This document shows, one piece after another, positions 14,881 to 23,275 of a DNA stretch of 64,000 nt. Each line of letters opens with the position of its first letter. Position 1 is the stretch's first letter. The notes under the pieces were generated by a model, which was given only the letters and a program-made list of their open reading frames with translations, was not told the origin of the DNA and made no database searches. The position numbers and the translations under genes were made by a program. Source of the stretch: Megamonas hypermegale (GTDB lineage Bacteria > Bacillota > Negativicutes > Selenomonadales > Selenomonadaceae); assembly GCA_002314325.1 (NCBI GenBank), contig DCFC01000013.1, forward strand, positions 6,602-70,601, written 5' to 3'.

Positions 14881-14911
14881 CGCATCCTGTGATATTATTA
14901 GACTTGTAAAT

Positions 14912-15048
14912 AAAAAAACGAGCCGTAGGAATAACCTGCGGCTTTTCTATTGCAAAATCGAGTGAATGTGTTATACTATGTGTAGGCAAAACATCAAATT
15001 CATTGTTAAACACCTCCTCTCCGTTGCAGGATTGGAGACATGAGCAAC
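14912..15048 (-). ncRNA. Candidate minus-strand small transcript
   Basis: On the minus strand CTGACA (15083-15078), a 17-bp spacer and TATAAT (15060-15055) make a strong promoter. About 137 nt later a hairpin (arms 14921-14929 and 14935-14943) is followed by seven Ts (14918-14912). Within it AGGAGGTG (15018-15011) precedes an ATG at 15003 that opens only 10 codons. It overlaps the plus-strand transcript at 14984-15101. Confidence 0.45.
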
Positions 15049-15101
15049 GAAAATATTATAGCATGAAATTATGCCACTGTCAGTTTGATGGTGGCTTTTT
15101 T
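14984..15101 (+). ncRNA. Candidate plus-strand antisense transcript
   Basis: TTGCAA (14950-14955) and TATACT (14972-14977), 16 bp apart, could start a transcript near 14984. It would end at a hairpin (GCCAC 15073-15077 with GTGGC 15091-15095) followed by six Ts. It is fully antisense to the 5' part of the minus-strand transcript, including its ribosome site. This is the arrangement of type I toxin-antitoxin RNA pairs. Confidence 0.4.
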
Positions 15102-15106
15102 AGTAC

Positions 15107-15135
15107 AAAAAAAGACCGCCATAAAAGCGGTCTTT
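15107..15135 (-). terminator. Terminator after hicB
   Basis: AAAGACCGC (15111-15119) and GCGGTCTTT (15127-15135) pair perfectly with a 7-nt loop. On the minus strand a T-run follows (15113-15107). Confidence 0.75.
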
Positions 15136-15136
15136 C

Positions 15137-15541
15137 TTATATTGCTTGTTTTTTATACAGTTGCAGTAAAGCGTCTTGTAATACTTTAGAAATATTTAGA
15201 TTGTTTTTTTCGGCGAGAGTATTGAGCCATGCAGGAATAGTTAAATTTTTCCGTACAGATTTTGTTCCATATTTTTGAATATAACTGTCCATATCTAAAA
15301 CGAGCAGGCTTACAAATCCGCCGTCCTTAGGATGAATGTTTTCAATGTGGCTAGCTTTCGGAATAGGTTTATTATCTTCTATTTCATCCAGTACCCACCC
15401 CGAAGCGGCATCTGCTCCTATTGCTATAGCTTCAGCAATATCGCTGCCACATGATACGCATCCTGGCAAATCGGGAACTTCTACAGTATACCCTGATTGT
15501 TCTTCTTGCGGATAAAAAATTGCAGGATAAACAAGTTTCAT
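15137..15541 (-). CDS. hicB: HicB-type antitoxin
   Basis: 134 residues. The degraded RNase-H-like HicB fold is clear from YPAIFYPQEEQSGYTVEVPD and LPGCVSCGSDIAEAIAIGAD. A C-terminal ribbon-helix-helix (IPAWLNTLAEKNNLNISKVL) binds the operator. AAAGGAG precedes ATG 15541. Its toxin partner upstream is reduced to a fragment, so this is an orphan antitoxin. It stands opposite to the surrounding late genes. Confidence 0.9.
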   Translation of the reverse strand: MKLVYPAIFYPQEEQSGYTVEVPDLPGCVSCGSDIAEAIAIGADAASGWVLDEIEDNKPIPKASHIENIHPKDGGFVSLLVLDMDSYIQKYGTKSVRKNLTIPAWLNTLAEKNNLNISKVLQDALLQLYKKQAI

Positions 15542-15566
15542 ATATAAAACTCCTTTCCAAGCAGGC

Positions 15567-15653
15567 TTATTTCAAGCCCGCTTGTCTAAGAATAGATTTT
15601 AGTGTTCTGGGGTCTATATCCCCCGGATGATTAGGAATGGTTATCTTACAACT
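15567..15653 (-). pseudogene. hicA: Remnant of the HicA toxin gene
   Basis: Reading leftwards to a stop at 15569-15567, about 29 codons encode KITIPNHPGDIDPRTLKSIL followed by RQAGLK, the conserved end of HicA. The upstream part with the catalytic His is absent and replaced by the start of the terminase small subunit region. The remnant ends 26 bp before hicB, where hicA normally stands, so a deletion destroyed the toxin but kept the antitoxin. Confidence 0.75.
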
Positions 15654-15674
15654 TATAAAAATGAGGTGAATATC

Positions 15675-16046
15675 ATGACAAATCGAGGTGGTAGGCCAAA
15701 AAAACAGATAAATCAATTACAGTTTGAAGCTATGTGCAGTATTCAGGCAACAGAGGAGGAAATTTGTCTTGTACTAGGCGTGTCGGATAAAACATTGAAT
15801 AGATGGTGCAAAGACACGTATAAGCTCAGTTTCTCCGAAGTATTCAGACAAAAGCGGGCTTTAGGGAAAATATCGCTTAGAAGGGCGCAATTCCAATTAG
15901 CACAGAAAAACGCAAACATGGCAATCTGGCTGGGCAAACAGTGGCTCGGTCAGAAAGATAATATTGAGCCGGTAGACACTGTAGAACATAAGCAAATAAT
16001 TCAGGTGTATATACCAGATAACGGCAGGGATAAAGATGATTATTAG
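15675..16046 (+). CDS. terS: Terminase small subunit
   Basis: 123 residues. An N-terminal helix-turn-helix (ATEEEICLVLGVSDKTLNRW) is followed by a helical region (RRAQFQLAQKNANMAIWLGK) typical of small terminases that recognise the packaging site. ATG 15675 follows GAGGTGA by 6 nt; a longer frame from 15627 would overlap the hicA remnant. It overlaps terL by 11 bp. Confidence 0.8.
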   Translation: MTNRGGRPKKQINQLQFEAMCSIQATEEEICLVLGVSDKTLNRWCKDTYKLSFSEVFRQKRALGKISLRRAQFQLAQKNANMAIWLGKQWLGQKDNIEPVDTVEHKQIIQVYIPDNGRDKDDY

Positions 16047-17388
16047 ACCGCAGCCGGGAAAACAGGAACAATTTTTATCATCTAATGCTGATATAGTTTT
16101 TTACGGCGGCGCGGCCGGAGGCGGCAAAACGTATGCCGCACTGATTGAGCCTTTAAGGCACATCAATAATAAAAATTTTTCCTGCATCATATTTCGTCGA
16201 ACGTCTCCACAGATTACAACGCCGGGCGGATTGTGGGACACGGCTCTTGAAATGTATACAGCACTAGGAGCAAAGGATATACGAAGTCCAAACAGATATT
16301 TCAGATTTCCTAGCGGTGCAAAAATCGTGATGAACCATTTGCAGTATGATAAGACGGTCTACGATTACCAAGGAGCGCAGATACCTCTGATTGAATTTGA
16401 GGAACTGACGCATTTTTCCTGGAAACAGTTTACTTATATGCTTACCCGTAACCGTTCCGCTACGGCAGGCATAAAACCGTATATAAGGGCAACGTGCAAC
16501 CCTGACCCGGATAGCTGGGTGGCGGATTTTATAAAGTGGTATATTGACCAAGACACGGGCTATGCAATTCAAGAGCGTGGCGGTATAATCCGCTGGTTTA
16601 TCATCATGAATGATGAGCCGATTTGGGCGGATAATCCCGATGAACTTTTTGATAAATACGGTATTGAACCGAAATCTTTTACTTTCATTCCGTCCAGCGT
16701 CTACGATAATAAAATACTGCTTGAGAATAACTGCGAGTATCTGGCCAACTTAAAAGCGCAGGACGAAGTTACAAAAGAACAGCTGTTAAATGGCAACTGG
16801 AAGATAAGACCGGCAGGCGGCTTATACTTTAAAGCAAATCAAGCACCGATTGTCAATGTCGTACCGGATAAAATAATCGGCATATGCAGGGCGTGGGATT
16901 TGGCGGCAACAGAAGCAACGCCACAGAATAAAAGTCCCGATAAAACGGCTGGTGTACTTATGGCACGCCTTAGAAACGGGCAGTTTATCGTGCTGGACGT
17001 TTTTACTGGCTGTTTAAATGCTGCGGGCGTAAGACAGGCAGTTAGAAGCATAGCAATACAGGATAGAATAAATTACAGATGTAACAGTATTCACATTCCA
17101 CAGGACCCTGGACAGGCAGGTAAAGAACAGGCGCAGTCTTATGTAGGTTTTCTGGCAGGCTTCAATGTTCAGACGGAACGGGTAAACGGCAGTAAGATAA
17201 ACCGCGCCGAACCGTTTGCTTCGCAGTGGCAGCAGGGAAATGTTCTACTGCTTCGCGGCGACTGGAACAGGATTTATACAAATGAGCTATCCAGTTTCCC
17301 TGACGGTCTGCATGATGATTTGGTAGACGCAAGTTCAGATGCGTTCAATGCCTTGACGAAAATTAGAAACTTCGAAGTTCTTTTATAA
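16036..17388 (+). CDS. terL: Terminase large subunit
   Basis: 450 residues. Walker A GGAAGGGKT is at residues 24-32, followed by a Walker B-like PLIEFEELTHF near 115. The C-terminal nuclease has Asp in CRAWDLAAT and the conserved DGLHDDLVDA near the end. It is the ATP-driven motor and headful or cohesive-end nuclease that packages DNA into proheads. Length is normal. Confidence 0.95.
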   Translation: MIIRPQPGKQEQFLSSNADIVFYGGAAGGGKTYAALIEPLRHINNKNFSCIIFRRTSPQITTPGGLWDTALEMYTALGAKDIRSPNRYFRFPSGAKIVMNHLQYDKTVYDYQGAQIPLIEFEELTHFSWKQFTYMLTRNRSATAGIKPYIRATCNPDPDSWVADFIKWYIDQDTGYAIQERGGIIRWFIIMNDEPIWADNPDELFDKYGIEPKSFTFIPSSVYDNKILLENNCEYLANLKAQDEVTKEQLLNGNWKIRPAGGLYFKANQAPIVNVVPDKIIGICRAWDLAATEATPQNKSPDKTAGVLMARLRNGQFIVLDVFTGCLNAAGVRQAVRSIAIQDRINYRCNSIHIPQDPGQAGKEQAQSYVGFLAGFNVQTERVNGSKINRAEPFASQWQQGNVLLLRGDWNRIYTNELSSFPDGLHDDLVDASSDAFNALTKIRNFEVLL

Positions 17389-17404
17389 GGTAGGTGGTGA
17401 TAAT

Positions 17405-18700
17405 TTGAACAGAACAGATGGTCTGCTTAACGTAGTAAACGGCTTAAATACGCTTCGTTACGACCCGAGCAGACATACCGGCATAGTAAGGACACAGTTC
17501 ATAACGCCCAGAATGTCGGAAAATCTCTATATAGAAAATGGCATATTCCGAAAAATTGTAACCGTTCCCTGTGATGAAGCTCTAAGGAACGGATTTTTTA
17601 TAAAAGAAGCTGATGAAAAGGCTAACAATGAACTGCAAAGCGTGCTGGAAGATTTGGAATATGAAACAAAATTTGCAACTGCCTTGTATTGGGACAGAGT
17701 TTACGGCGGTTCCGTACTGTTTCCGATATTTCAGGACGGTACTGAAGATTTAACCGAGCCGCTTAATGAAAACCGTATACAGTCCATTGATGAAATCCGC
17801 ATATATTCCGCCAAAGAAGTTTTACCGATGACATGGAATAACGATATAAATAATATCCGCTACAGAAAGCCTGAAACGTACATCATAAATGATGAAACCA
17901 ATGGAGCATGTTTTGAAATCCATACAAGCAGGCTGATTGTTTTTGACGGTCTGACCGTTCCGAATATAATAAGGAATGAGCGGGACGGCTGGGGCGGTAT
18001 GATACTTGAACAGCTGTTTAACGACCTTGTTTTAAAGTATGATGTCGGCAATAAATACGCTATAGATATAATGGAACGCATGGCACAGGGTGTTATTTCC
18101 ATAGACGGACTTGAAAGTAAACTGTCAATCGAAGGCGGCGAGGAACAGGTCCGAAAATATTTACAGATGATAGATATGGTTAGAAATATCTTAAATACTC
18201 TAGCCATAGACAGCCGGGACAGTTTCGATATAAAAAGCGTTTCTTTAAGTGGTGTAAGTGATATTCTGGACAGAGTGCAAACAATGCTTTCAGCTGTGTC
18301 TGAAATTCCCGTTACTATATTATTCGGGCGTTCTCCGGGCGGAGAAAATGCAACGGGTGAAGCGGATTTTCAGCAGTATTATGCAATGGTGCAGCGGCTT
18401 CAACGCCGAAAATTAAAATCTAAACTGAGCCGATTTATTTATTTGCTATCAAAATGCTATAATATCGCTCTGCCGGAAAGCTGGAATATACACTTTAAAC
18501 CGCTATACATTCCAACTGAAAAGGAACAGGCTGAAACCGCCAAATTAAAAGCAGAAAAATTACAGACAACTGTCAGTGCATTAAATACGCTTGTTTCTAT
18601 CGGAGCATTAGACGCTATAGAGGTGAGAAATTATCTGGAAGAACAAGGCTTCAAACTTGATAGAACGCTGGATATTCTGCCGGCAGGTGATGATGTATGA
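17405..18700 (+). CDS. Portal protein (DUF1073-like)
   Basis: 431 residues with no transmembrane segments. LLNVVNGLNTLRYDPSRHTG near the start and TILFGRSPGGENATGEADFQ near residue 310 are characteristic of DUF1073 portals. It forms the ring through which DNA passes and docks the terminase. TTG 17405 has AGGTGGTGATAA upstream. It overlaps the next gene by 4 bp (ATGA). Confidence 0.85.
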   Translation: MNRTDGLLNVVNGLNTLRYDPSRHTGIVRTQFITPRMSENLYIENGIFRKIVTVPCDEALRNGFFIKEADEKANNELQSVLEDLEYETKFATALYWDRVYGGSVLFPIFQDGTEDLTEPLNENRIQSIDEIRIYSAKEVLPMTWNNDINNIRYRKPETYIINDETNGACFEIHTSRLIVFDGLTVPNIIRNERDGWGGMILEQLFNDLVLKYDVGNKYAIDIMERMAQGVISIDGLESKLSIEGGEEQVRKYLQMIDMVRNILNTLAIDSRDSFDIKSVSLSGVSDILDRVQTMLSAVSEIPVTILFGRSPGGENATGEADFQQYYAMVQRLQRRKLKSKLSRFIYLLSKCYNIALPESWNIHFKPLYIPTEKEQAETAKLKAEKLQTTVSALNTLVSIGALDAIEVRNYLEEQGFKLDRTLDILPAGDDV

Positions 18701-19479
18701 TTAAGATACCGAAAAGAAAATGGCGTTATCCTATGGCATATGAAAGGCAGTATTCCAAAGAACTTACGGCATTGGTGAACAATCTTCATGAAATTACTAA
18801 GGAAAATATGCAGGATATAACGGACTTTATCGACAAAAACCGCATGGACGCAGTAGGGGACGTTTTAGACACTATAGTAAACAAAATAAAGCAAAATTAT
18901 TATATTCTGGTTACAAGGGATTTTTTGAAACGAAAAATTCAGCAGATGATAGACGCAGTAAATAATTTCAATATGAATGAGTTCCGCCAAAGTCTTAAAT
19001 CGGCAATAGGCGTTGATGTATTCCAATCCGAGCCGAAACTTGAAGAAATGACTGAACTATGGGTAAAGGAAAATATAAACCTTATAACAAGTGTTGAAAA
19101 CCAATATTTCGATAGGCTGGAAAATATAGTTTCGGATGCCGTGCAAAACGGCACGCTTACGCCGCAGGTTACAAAACAGATACAGGAACTTACCGGAGTA
19201 AGTAAAAGACGGGCGCAGCTTATTGCTGTTGACCAGATAGGGAAGTTAAACGGGCAACTCACAAAATACCGGCAGACAATGGCAGGTATTCAGGAATATA
19301 TTTGGCGGACCGCCGGAGATAGCAGGGTTCGACCGGCTCATAGACTACGAAACGGTAAAAAATTCAGATGGGACAGTCCGCCGCTGGACGGTCATCCGGG
19401 AATGGCTATCCGTTGCCGGTGTGTCGCTGTACCTGTTATTGATTTAGATAATTTAAAAATACAAGGCGTTAGAATTTAG
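18697..19479 (+). CDS. Minor head protein, Mu gpF-like
   Basis: 260 residues. The C-terminal signature RTAGDSRVRPAHRLRNGKKF and then PGMAIRCRCVAVPV is the Mu F-like head morphogenesis motif. A helical N-terminus precedes it. These proteins enter the prohead with the portal and scaffold. AGGTGAT lies 6 nt before ATG 18697. A terminator follows directly. Confidence 0.85.
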   Translation: MIKIPKRKWRYPMAYERQYSKELTALVNNLHEITKENMQDITDFIDKNRMDAVGDVLDTIVNKIKQNYYILVTRDFLKRKIQQMIDAVNNFNMNEFRQSLKSAIGVDVFQSEPKLEEMTELWVKENINLITSVENQYFDRLENIVSDAVQNGTLTPQVTKQIQELTGVSKRRAQLIAVDQIGKLNGQLTKYRQTMAGIQEYIWRTAGDSRVRPAHRLRNGKKFRWDSPPLDGHPGMAIRCRCVAVPVIDLDNLKIQGVRI

Positions 19480-19503
19480 CAGCTAAAAAAAGCTGCTTTT
19501 TTT
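19478..19503 (+). terminator. Terminator inside the head operon
   Basis: AGCAGCT and AGCTGCT pair perfectly around six As, and seven Ts follow. It overlaps the stop region of the minor head gene and precedes the scaffold/protease gene. It may lower downstream transcription or require antitermination. Confidence 0.7.
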
Positions 19504-19526
19504 ATACCTAGAAAGGTGGTGATTTA

Positions 19527-20612
19527 ATGCAGAGATATGACACATATCAGATTGAAGCAACTAAGACAGACGAGGGATTTATAATTGATAGACCTATAAT
19601 CGGGCGTGTCGGCTTGCTTAAATATTTAAACGCTGACGGCAGTGAACGTATTGAATACAGACCGCCGGAGGAAGCTTTTAACGCAGACAGCTTGAAAAGC
19701 ATTAGAGGAAAACCGATTACTTTAGGGCACAAAGCAATGGTTAATTCTAAAAATGCGGATAAACTGCCTATAGTTGGCACTGTATTATCGGAAGGAGTGC
19801 AGGACGGTGAAAATATCCGGGCAGATGTTAGTATTTATTCTTTGCCGACAGCGGCAAGGGAATTATCTTGCGGCTATAGTTTAGACCTAGATGAAACACC
19901 CGGCACGACTCCGGACGGAAAACATTACGACGCAGTACAGCGCAATATTAGATATAATCATTTAGCAATAGTGCCGAAAGGCAGGGCAGGAAACGCCCGT
20001 CTTAATATGGATGGTGACCAAATAATTGAAAGTGAGGCTAAAAAACACATGGCAAAAGTAAGACTTGATAACGGATTAGAATATGAGGCTGCCGAAGAAG
20101 TAAAAATTGAACTTGAAACATTAAGAGCTGATAAAGCAAAAAATAAAGCTAATTTTGACGCATTACAGGGCAAGTATGACGCACTTGAAGCAAAAGCAAA
20201 TAAACTTGAAAAAGATTTAGCAGATGAGAAAAATAATAAAACTGCTAATTTTGACAGTGCTGTAAAGGAACGTGTCGAAATGCTTAATATTGCTAAACAG
20301 CATAATTTAGACAAAGCCGATACCATGAGCAACAAAGATATTAAAATGGCTGTTATTAAGAAAGTAAACGGCGACAGCTTTAATCTTGACGGCAAATCTG
20401 ATGAGTACATCAACGGCGTTTTTGATATCTGCAAAGAACAGAGTAAAAACTTTAATAAAAATGCTGGTAAAGTAAGACAAGATATCAACGACGGCAAATC
20501 CGGCAGCGCTGGCTCGCAGCAGAAACAAAATGAAGATGAATGGGATTATGTTGCTCTTGCTGAAAAAATGAAACAGGCAGAAGCAAAAGCTTATTTAGGA
20601 GGTATGAAATAA
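19527..20612 (+). CDS. DUF2213 head protease/scaffold protein
   Basis: 361 residues. The N-terminal half (about 1-165), with GKPITLGHKAMV and ELSCGYSLDLDETPG, is the DUF2213 domain thought to be a prohead protease. The remaining half is a long Lys/Glu/Ala coiled coil (about 175-260), a scaffold-like tail that would guide capsid assembly. AAAGGTGGTGA precedes ATG 19527. The stop overlaps the next start (TAATG). Confidence 0.8.
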   Translation: MQRYDTYQIEATKTDEGFIIDRPIIGRVGLLKYLNADGSERIEYRPPEEAFNADSLKSIRGKPITLGHKAMVNSKNADKLPIVGTVLSEGVQDGENIRADVSIYSLPTAARELSCGYSLDLDETPGTTPDGKHYDAVQRNIRYNHLAIVPKGRAGNARLNMDGDQIIESEAKKHMAKVRLDNGLEYEAAEEVKIELETLRADKAKNKANFDALQGKYDALEAKANKLEKDLADEKNNKTANFDSAVKERVEMLNIAKQHNLDKADTMSNKDIKMAVIKKVNGDSFNLDGKSDEYINGVFDICKEQSKNFNKNAGKVRQDINDGKSGSAGSQQKQNEDEWDYVALAEKMKQAEAKAYLGGMK

Positions 20613-21067
20613 TGGCTTTTCAGTGGTATACAAGAGATTTAGACAAAGGTTTTCCGGGAATGATTGCAGATGCCACGAATAAAATAATTGACAGCTATGC
20701 AGTCGAAGAAGAAACGGGCTTAGAACCAGGCGACGCTGTAATTCAAGGTACAGATGAAAATCAGATAAAAAAATACACCGGCTCCGGTACAGTAATTGGC
20801 GTTGTTATGCACCATCATAAAGAATCGTCTGAACCATATTATCCGCAGAATTATACCGTTCCGGTGGTTACAAGCGGTGATATTTATGTAAAAGTAGGTG
20901 AAGATGTAACGGCAGGCGACGCTGCTTGTTTAATGGCTTCCACTTACGCGTGGGGAAAAACGGGTACTGCCGTATCTAATGCTTATTATTATAAGGGTGC
21001 AGATAAAGACGGTCTGGCAGTCGTAAGACTTAGAACACCAGCAACGGCAGTAATGCAGGGGGAGTAA
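20612..21067 (+). CDS. Capsid cement/decoration-like protein
   Basis: 151 residues, beta-rich. GDAVIQGTDENQIKKYTGSG and VVTSGDIYVKVGEDVTAGDA match small structural cement (Gp24-like) proteins encoded between protease/scaffold and capsid. The frame ends at TAA TAA just after a run of five Gs. The -1 frame stays open for a further 20 codons (to 21126), so the gene may have a longer product or may have lost its end. Confidence 0.65.
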   Translation: MAFQWYTRDLDKGFPGMIADATNKIIDSYAVEEETGLEPGDAVIQGTDENQIKKYTGSGTVIGVVMHHHKESSEPYYPQNYTVPVVTSGDIYVKVGEDVTAGDAACLMASTYAWGKTGTAVSNAYYYKGADKDGLAVVRLRTPATAVMQGE

Positions 21068-21126
21068 TAAATCCAGTTTCTAGTGCTGTAGGTAGTGCTG
21101 AAATTGGCGAAGCTAGAGTTAAATAA
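21062..21126 (+). pseudogene. Possible -1 frame extension of the cement protein
   Basis: From the G5 run the -1 frame reads [20 protein letters not shown] then a Lys and stop at 21124-21126. A GGG codon slipping back one base on GGGGG would join it to the preceding gene. Alternatively a one-base change in the G run truncated the gene. There is no ribosome site for independent translation. Confidence 0.4.
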
Positions 21127-21139
21127 ACGAGGTTTAAAT

Positions 21140-21625
21140 ATGGCTTATACAAAAAAAGACTGGAAAACTGGAGACATAATTACTGCTGATGAAATTAATC
21201 GTATGGAGCAAGGTATATATGATGCCGATACTCGAACCATGACACCCGGTCCAGCAGGTGCTGATGGTACCAACGGGAAAGATGGAGCAGATGGCAAATC
21301 TGCTTTTGAACTCTGGAGAGAGCAGGAAGGTAATTCCAGCAAAACGGAAACAGATTTCTTTAATTCGCTTAAAGGTGAAAAAGGTGAAAAGGGCGATACA
21401 GGTGCTCAAGGTCCGCAGGGCCCGCAAGGTGAAAAGGGCGATACAGGTGCTCAAGGTCCGGCAGGTGCCGATGGAGCGGCAGGTGCTAAAGGAGATAAGG
21501 GTGATACCGGTGCTAAAATCACATCTATTGAGCTTAATATTACAGGAAACACTATATCTGGAACGGCTCATCTTAATGACCAGAGTACGGCTACAATAAC
21601 GGGGACTTACACAGCAGGAGCTTAA
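21140..21625 (+). CDS. Collagen-like head fibre protein
   Basis: 161 residues. An N-terminal anchor ([20 protein letters not shown]) is common to phage fibres. Gly-x-y triplets then run from about residue 36 to 46 and from 78 to 128, interrupted by [19 protein letters not shown]. The C-terminus [15 protein letters not shown] resembles phi29-type head fibres. ATG 21140 follows ACGAGGT. Its position between the cement and capsid genes supports a capsid-surface fibre. Confidence 0.7.
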   Translation: MAYTKKDWKTGDIITADEINRMEQGIYDADTRTMTPGPAGADGTNGKDGADGKSAFELWREQEGNSSKTETDFFNSLKGEKGEKGDTGAQGPQGPQGEKGDTGAQGPAGADGAAGAKGDKGDTGAKITSIELNITGNTISGTAHLNDQSTATITGTYTAGA

Positions 21626-21638
21626 AGGAGGATAAATA

Positions 21639-22625
21639 ATGACAAATCCATATATTGAAAAAGTTGAAAGATTAGACGCTGATACAATCAGTCGAGTTTT
21701 AACACGTTTAGACGCTACGCAGTCCGCTTTTCTGGCTCGTATGCTTACGCAGGTCAGAGCGAGAGTTTTACAGGTAACTCATGCTAGATTAAACGCGTTT
21801 ACGGTGTTTCCGGTACAGACGGAAATTTCTCCGGGAGCTGAAACAGCGTTGCAGCGTATTTATGATATGGTAGGTATGGCTAAAATTATTGCTAATCCTG
21901 CTGATGATTTACCGCTTGTTGATATTCTGGCACAGGAAACAAGCGTAAAGGTAAAAGAAGTGGGCGCAGCGTATCAGTATTCTGTAAGCGATTTAGAACA
22001 TGCCGCTTTCGCAAATCTGCCGCTTACAACCATGAAAGGCAACGCTGTAAAACGTGCTATTGATACTAAGTTAAACAGTATTGCATGGAAAGGTGACGCC
22101 GAAAACGGCATTATCGGATTTCTAGACAATGCAAATCTTAGTGAATATACTTTACCGGCAACAGGCACGTCCAGCTCTACCAAATTAAGCGATAAAACAG
22201 CCGAACAGATGTATAAAGATGTCGCCGCTATTATCGAAAGTATTTCCGACAATACAGATGACACTGAAAAGGCGGATACAGTTTTATTTGCACCGGGACC
22301 GTATAACGCATTATCTACTACTTTGTATACAACGGATAACGGGCAGACGACACAAACGGTATTAAGCATGTTGAAGGAAAATTATCCAGAAGTAAGACGT
22401 TGGCTCAAAGTGGGCGAGCTTAAAAACGCAGACAGTACGGGCACCAAAGATTATATTATCGCCGGCGTATTCGACCCGGATTATGTACGTTTTGAAATTC
22501 CGCTCCGTTTTGACCAACGTCCGGTACAGGAAAAGAATTTATCTTTCAATGTACCGTGTCGCTCTAAAGTTGTCGGCGTAACGGTATTCAGACCATATTG
22601 CTTTACAAAGGCGGTGGGTGCTTAA
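21639..22625 (+). CDS. Major capsid protein (DUF2184-like)
   Basis: 328 residues. LDATQSAFLARMLTQVRARV, the middle SVSDLEHAAFANLPLTTMKG and C-terminal CRSKVVGVTVFRPYCF are typical of the DUF2184 major capsid family, an HK97-fold protein. AAAGGAGGAT precedes ATG 21639. It forms the icosahedral shell. TAATG overlap with the next gene. Confidence 0.85.
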   Translation: MTNPYIEKVERLDADTISRVLTRLDATQSAFLARMLTQVRARVLQVTHARLNAFTVFPVQTEISPGAETALQRIYDMVGMAKIIANPADDLPLVDILAQETSVKVKEVGAAYQYSVSDLEHAAFANLPLTTMKGNAVKRAIDTKLNSIAWKGDAENGIIGFLDNANLSEYTLPATGTSSSTKLSDKTAEQMYKDVAAIIESISDNTDDTEKADTVLFAPGPYNALSTTLYTTDNGQTTQTVLSMLKENYPEVRRWLKVGELKNADSTGTKDYIIAGVFDPDYVRFEIPLRFDQRPVQEKNLSFNVPCRSKVVGVTVFRPYCFTKAVGA

Positions 22626-22876
22626 TGGCTATTACAAAATACGTATTAGTACAAAATAAAGAACCTAAAATTGTAAATGTCGGCAATATCAAGTTAAAAC
22701 CTGGATTTCCACAAAAAATCCAGGATATTGACGAATTAAGAAAAAAATATCCTGTGTTCGATGAAAAATTAAAATCTGGCTCTATTGTTATCTTAGACGC
22801 TAAGACGGCGGAAATAGAAACACAAAATATAGAGCAGGAACTTGAAAAACGGCTCAAAAAAGCCAATATGGTTTAA
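22625..22876 (+). CDS. Small head-associated protein
   Basis: 83 residues (MAITKYVLVQNKEPKIVNVG), beta-strand start and charged helical end. ATG 22625 overlaps the capsid stop, with GGCGGTGGG upstream. It is probably a decoration or head completion protein from its position; unrecognised. Confidence 0.5.
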   Translation: MAITKYVLVQNKEPKIVNVGNIKLKPGFPQKIQDIDELRKKYPVFDEKLKSGSIVILDAKTAEIETQNIEQELEKRLKKANMV

Positions 22877-22879
22877 ATT

Positions 22880-23275
22880 ATGTATGATGAAGTTTTAGAA
22901 TTAATACGAAAAATAGCACCCGAATTTGATGATATAAACGACAACGAATTGACAGGCTTTATTAGTATATATGCTGATTTAGTATCTAAAAAATATTTCG
23001 GCAAGCATTACAATAAAGCCGTTGGTTTTCTTGTAGCTCATCAGCTCACATTGTTTAATATTGCAAACAACAGCGAAGCAGGCGCAGCGGATAGCTCATT
23101 GATTGCCGGAGATGTCTTAATGGAAAAAGAAGGCGACTTGCAGCGGCAGTATGGCAACGTAAATACTTCTGATTCAGAAATAGACAGCCTTTTAAATAAG
23201 ACATATTACGGCAAAATGTTTATCGCCCTGCGTTCTGCGCTGCGGCCGATTGGAATGATGAGAAAATGTCCGTAG
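22880..23275 (+). CDS. Head-tail connector (DUF4054-like)
   Basis: 131 residues. It is an all-helical protein with KYFGKHYNKAVGFLVAHQLT and the C-terminal TYYGKMFIALRSALRPIGMM, features of DUF4054 adaptor proteins that bind beneath the portal. It overlaps the next gene by 10 bp. Confidence 0.75.
   Translation: MYDEVLELIRKIAPEFDDINDNELTGFISIYADLVSKKYFGKHYNKAVGFLVAHQLTLFNIANNSEAGAADSSLIAGDVLMEKEGDLQRQYGNVNTSDSEIDSLLNKTYYGKMFIALRSALRPIGMMRKCP

Noticed and set aside
17405..18700. Anti-CBASS Acb1 function for the DUF1073 protein
   Set aside because: DUF1073 names are sometimes linked to Acb1, but length, position after terL and sequence fit a plain portal, and no added Acb1 domain is seen.
19958..20497. 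Minus-strand 179-residue frame over the DUF2213 gene
   Set aside because: Ser/Leu-rich mirror of the Lys/Glu coiled coil on the real strand.
21258..21599. Alternative-frame protein or CRISPR-like repeats over the collagen-like gene
   Set aside because: The repeats are codon-level Gly-x-y triplets of the head fibre gene; the other frames are shadows.
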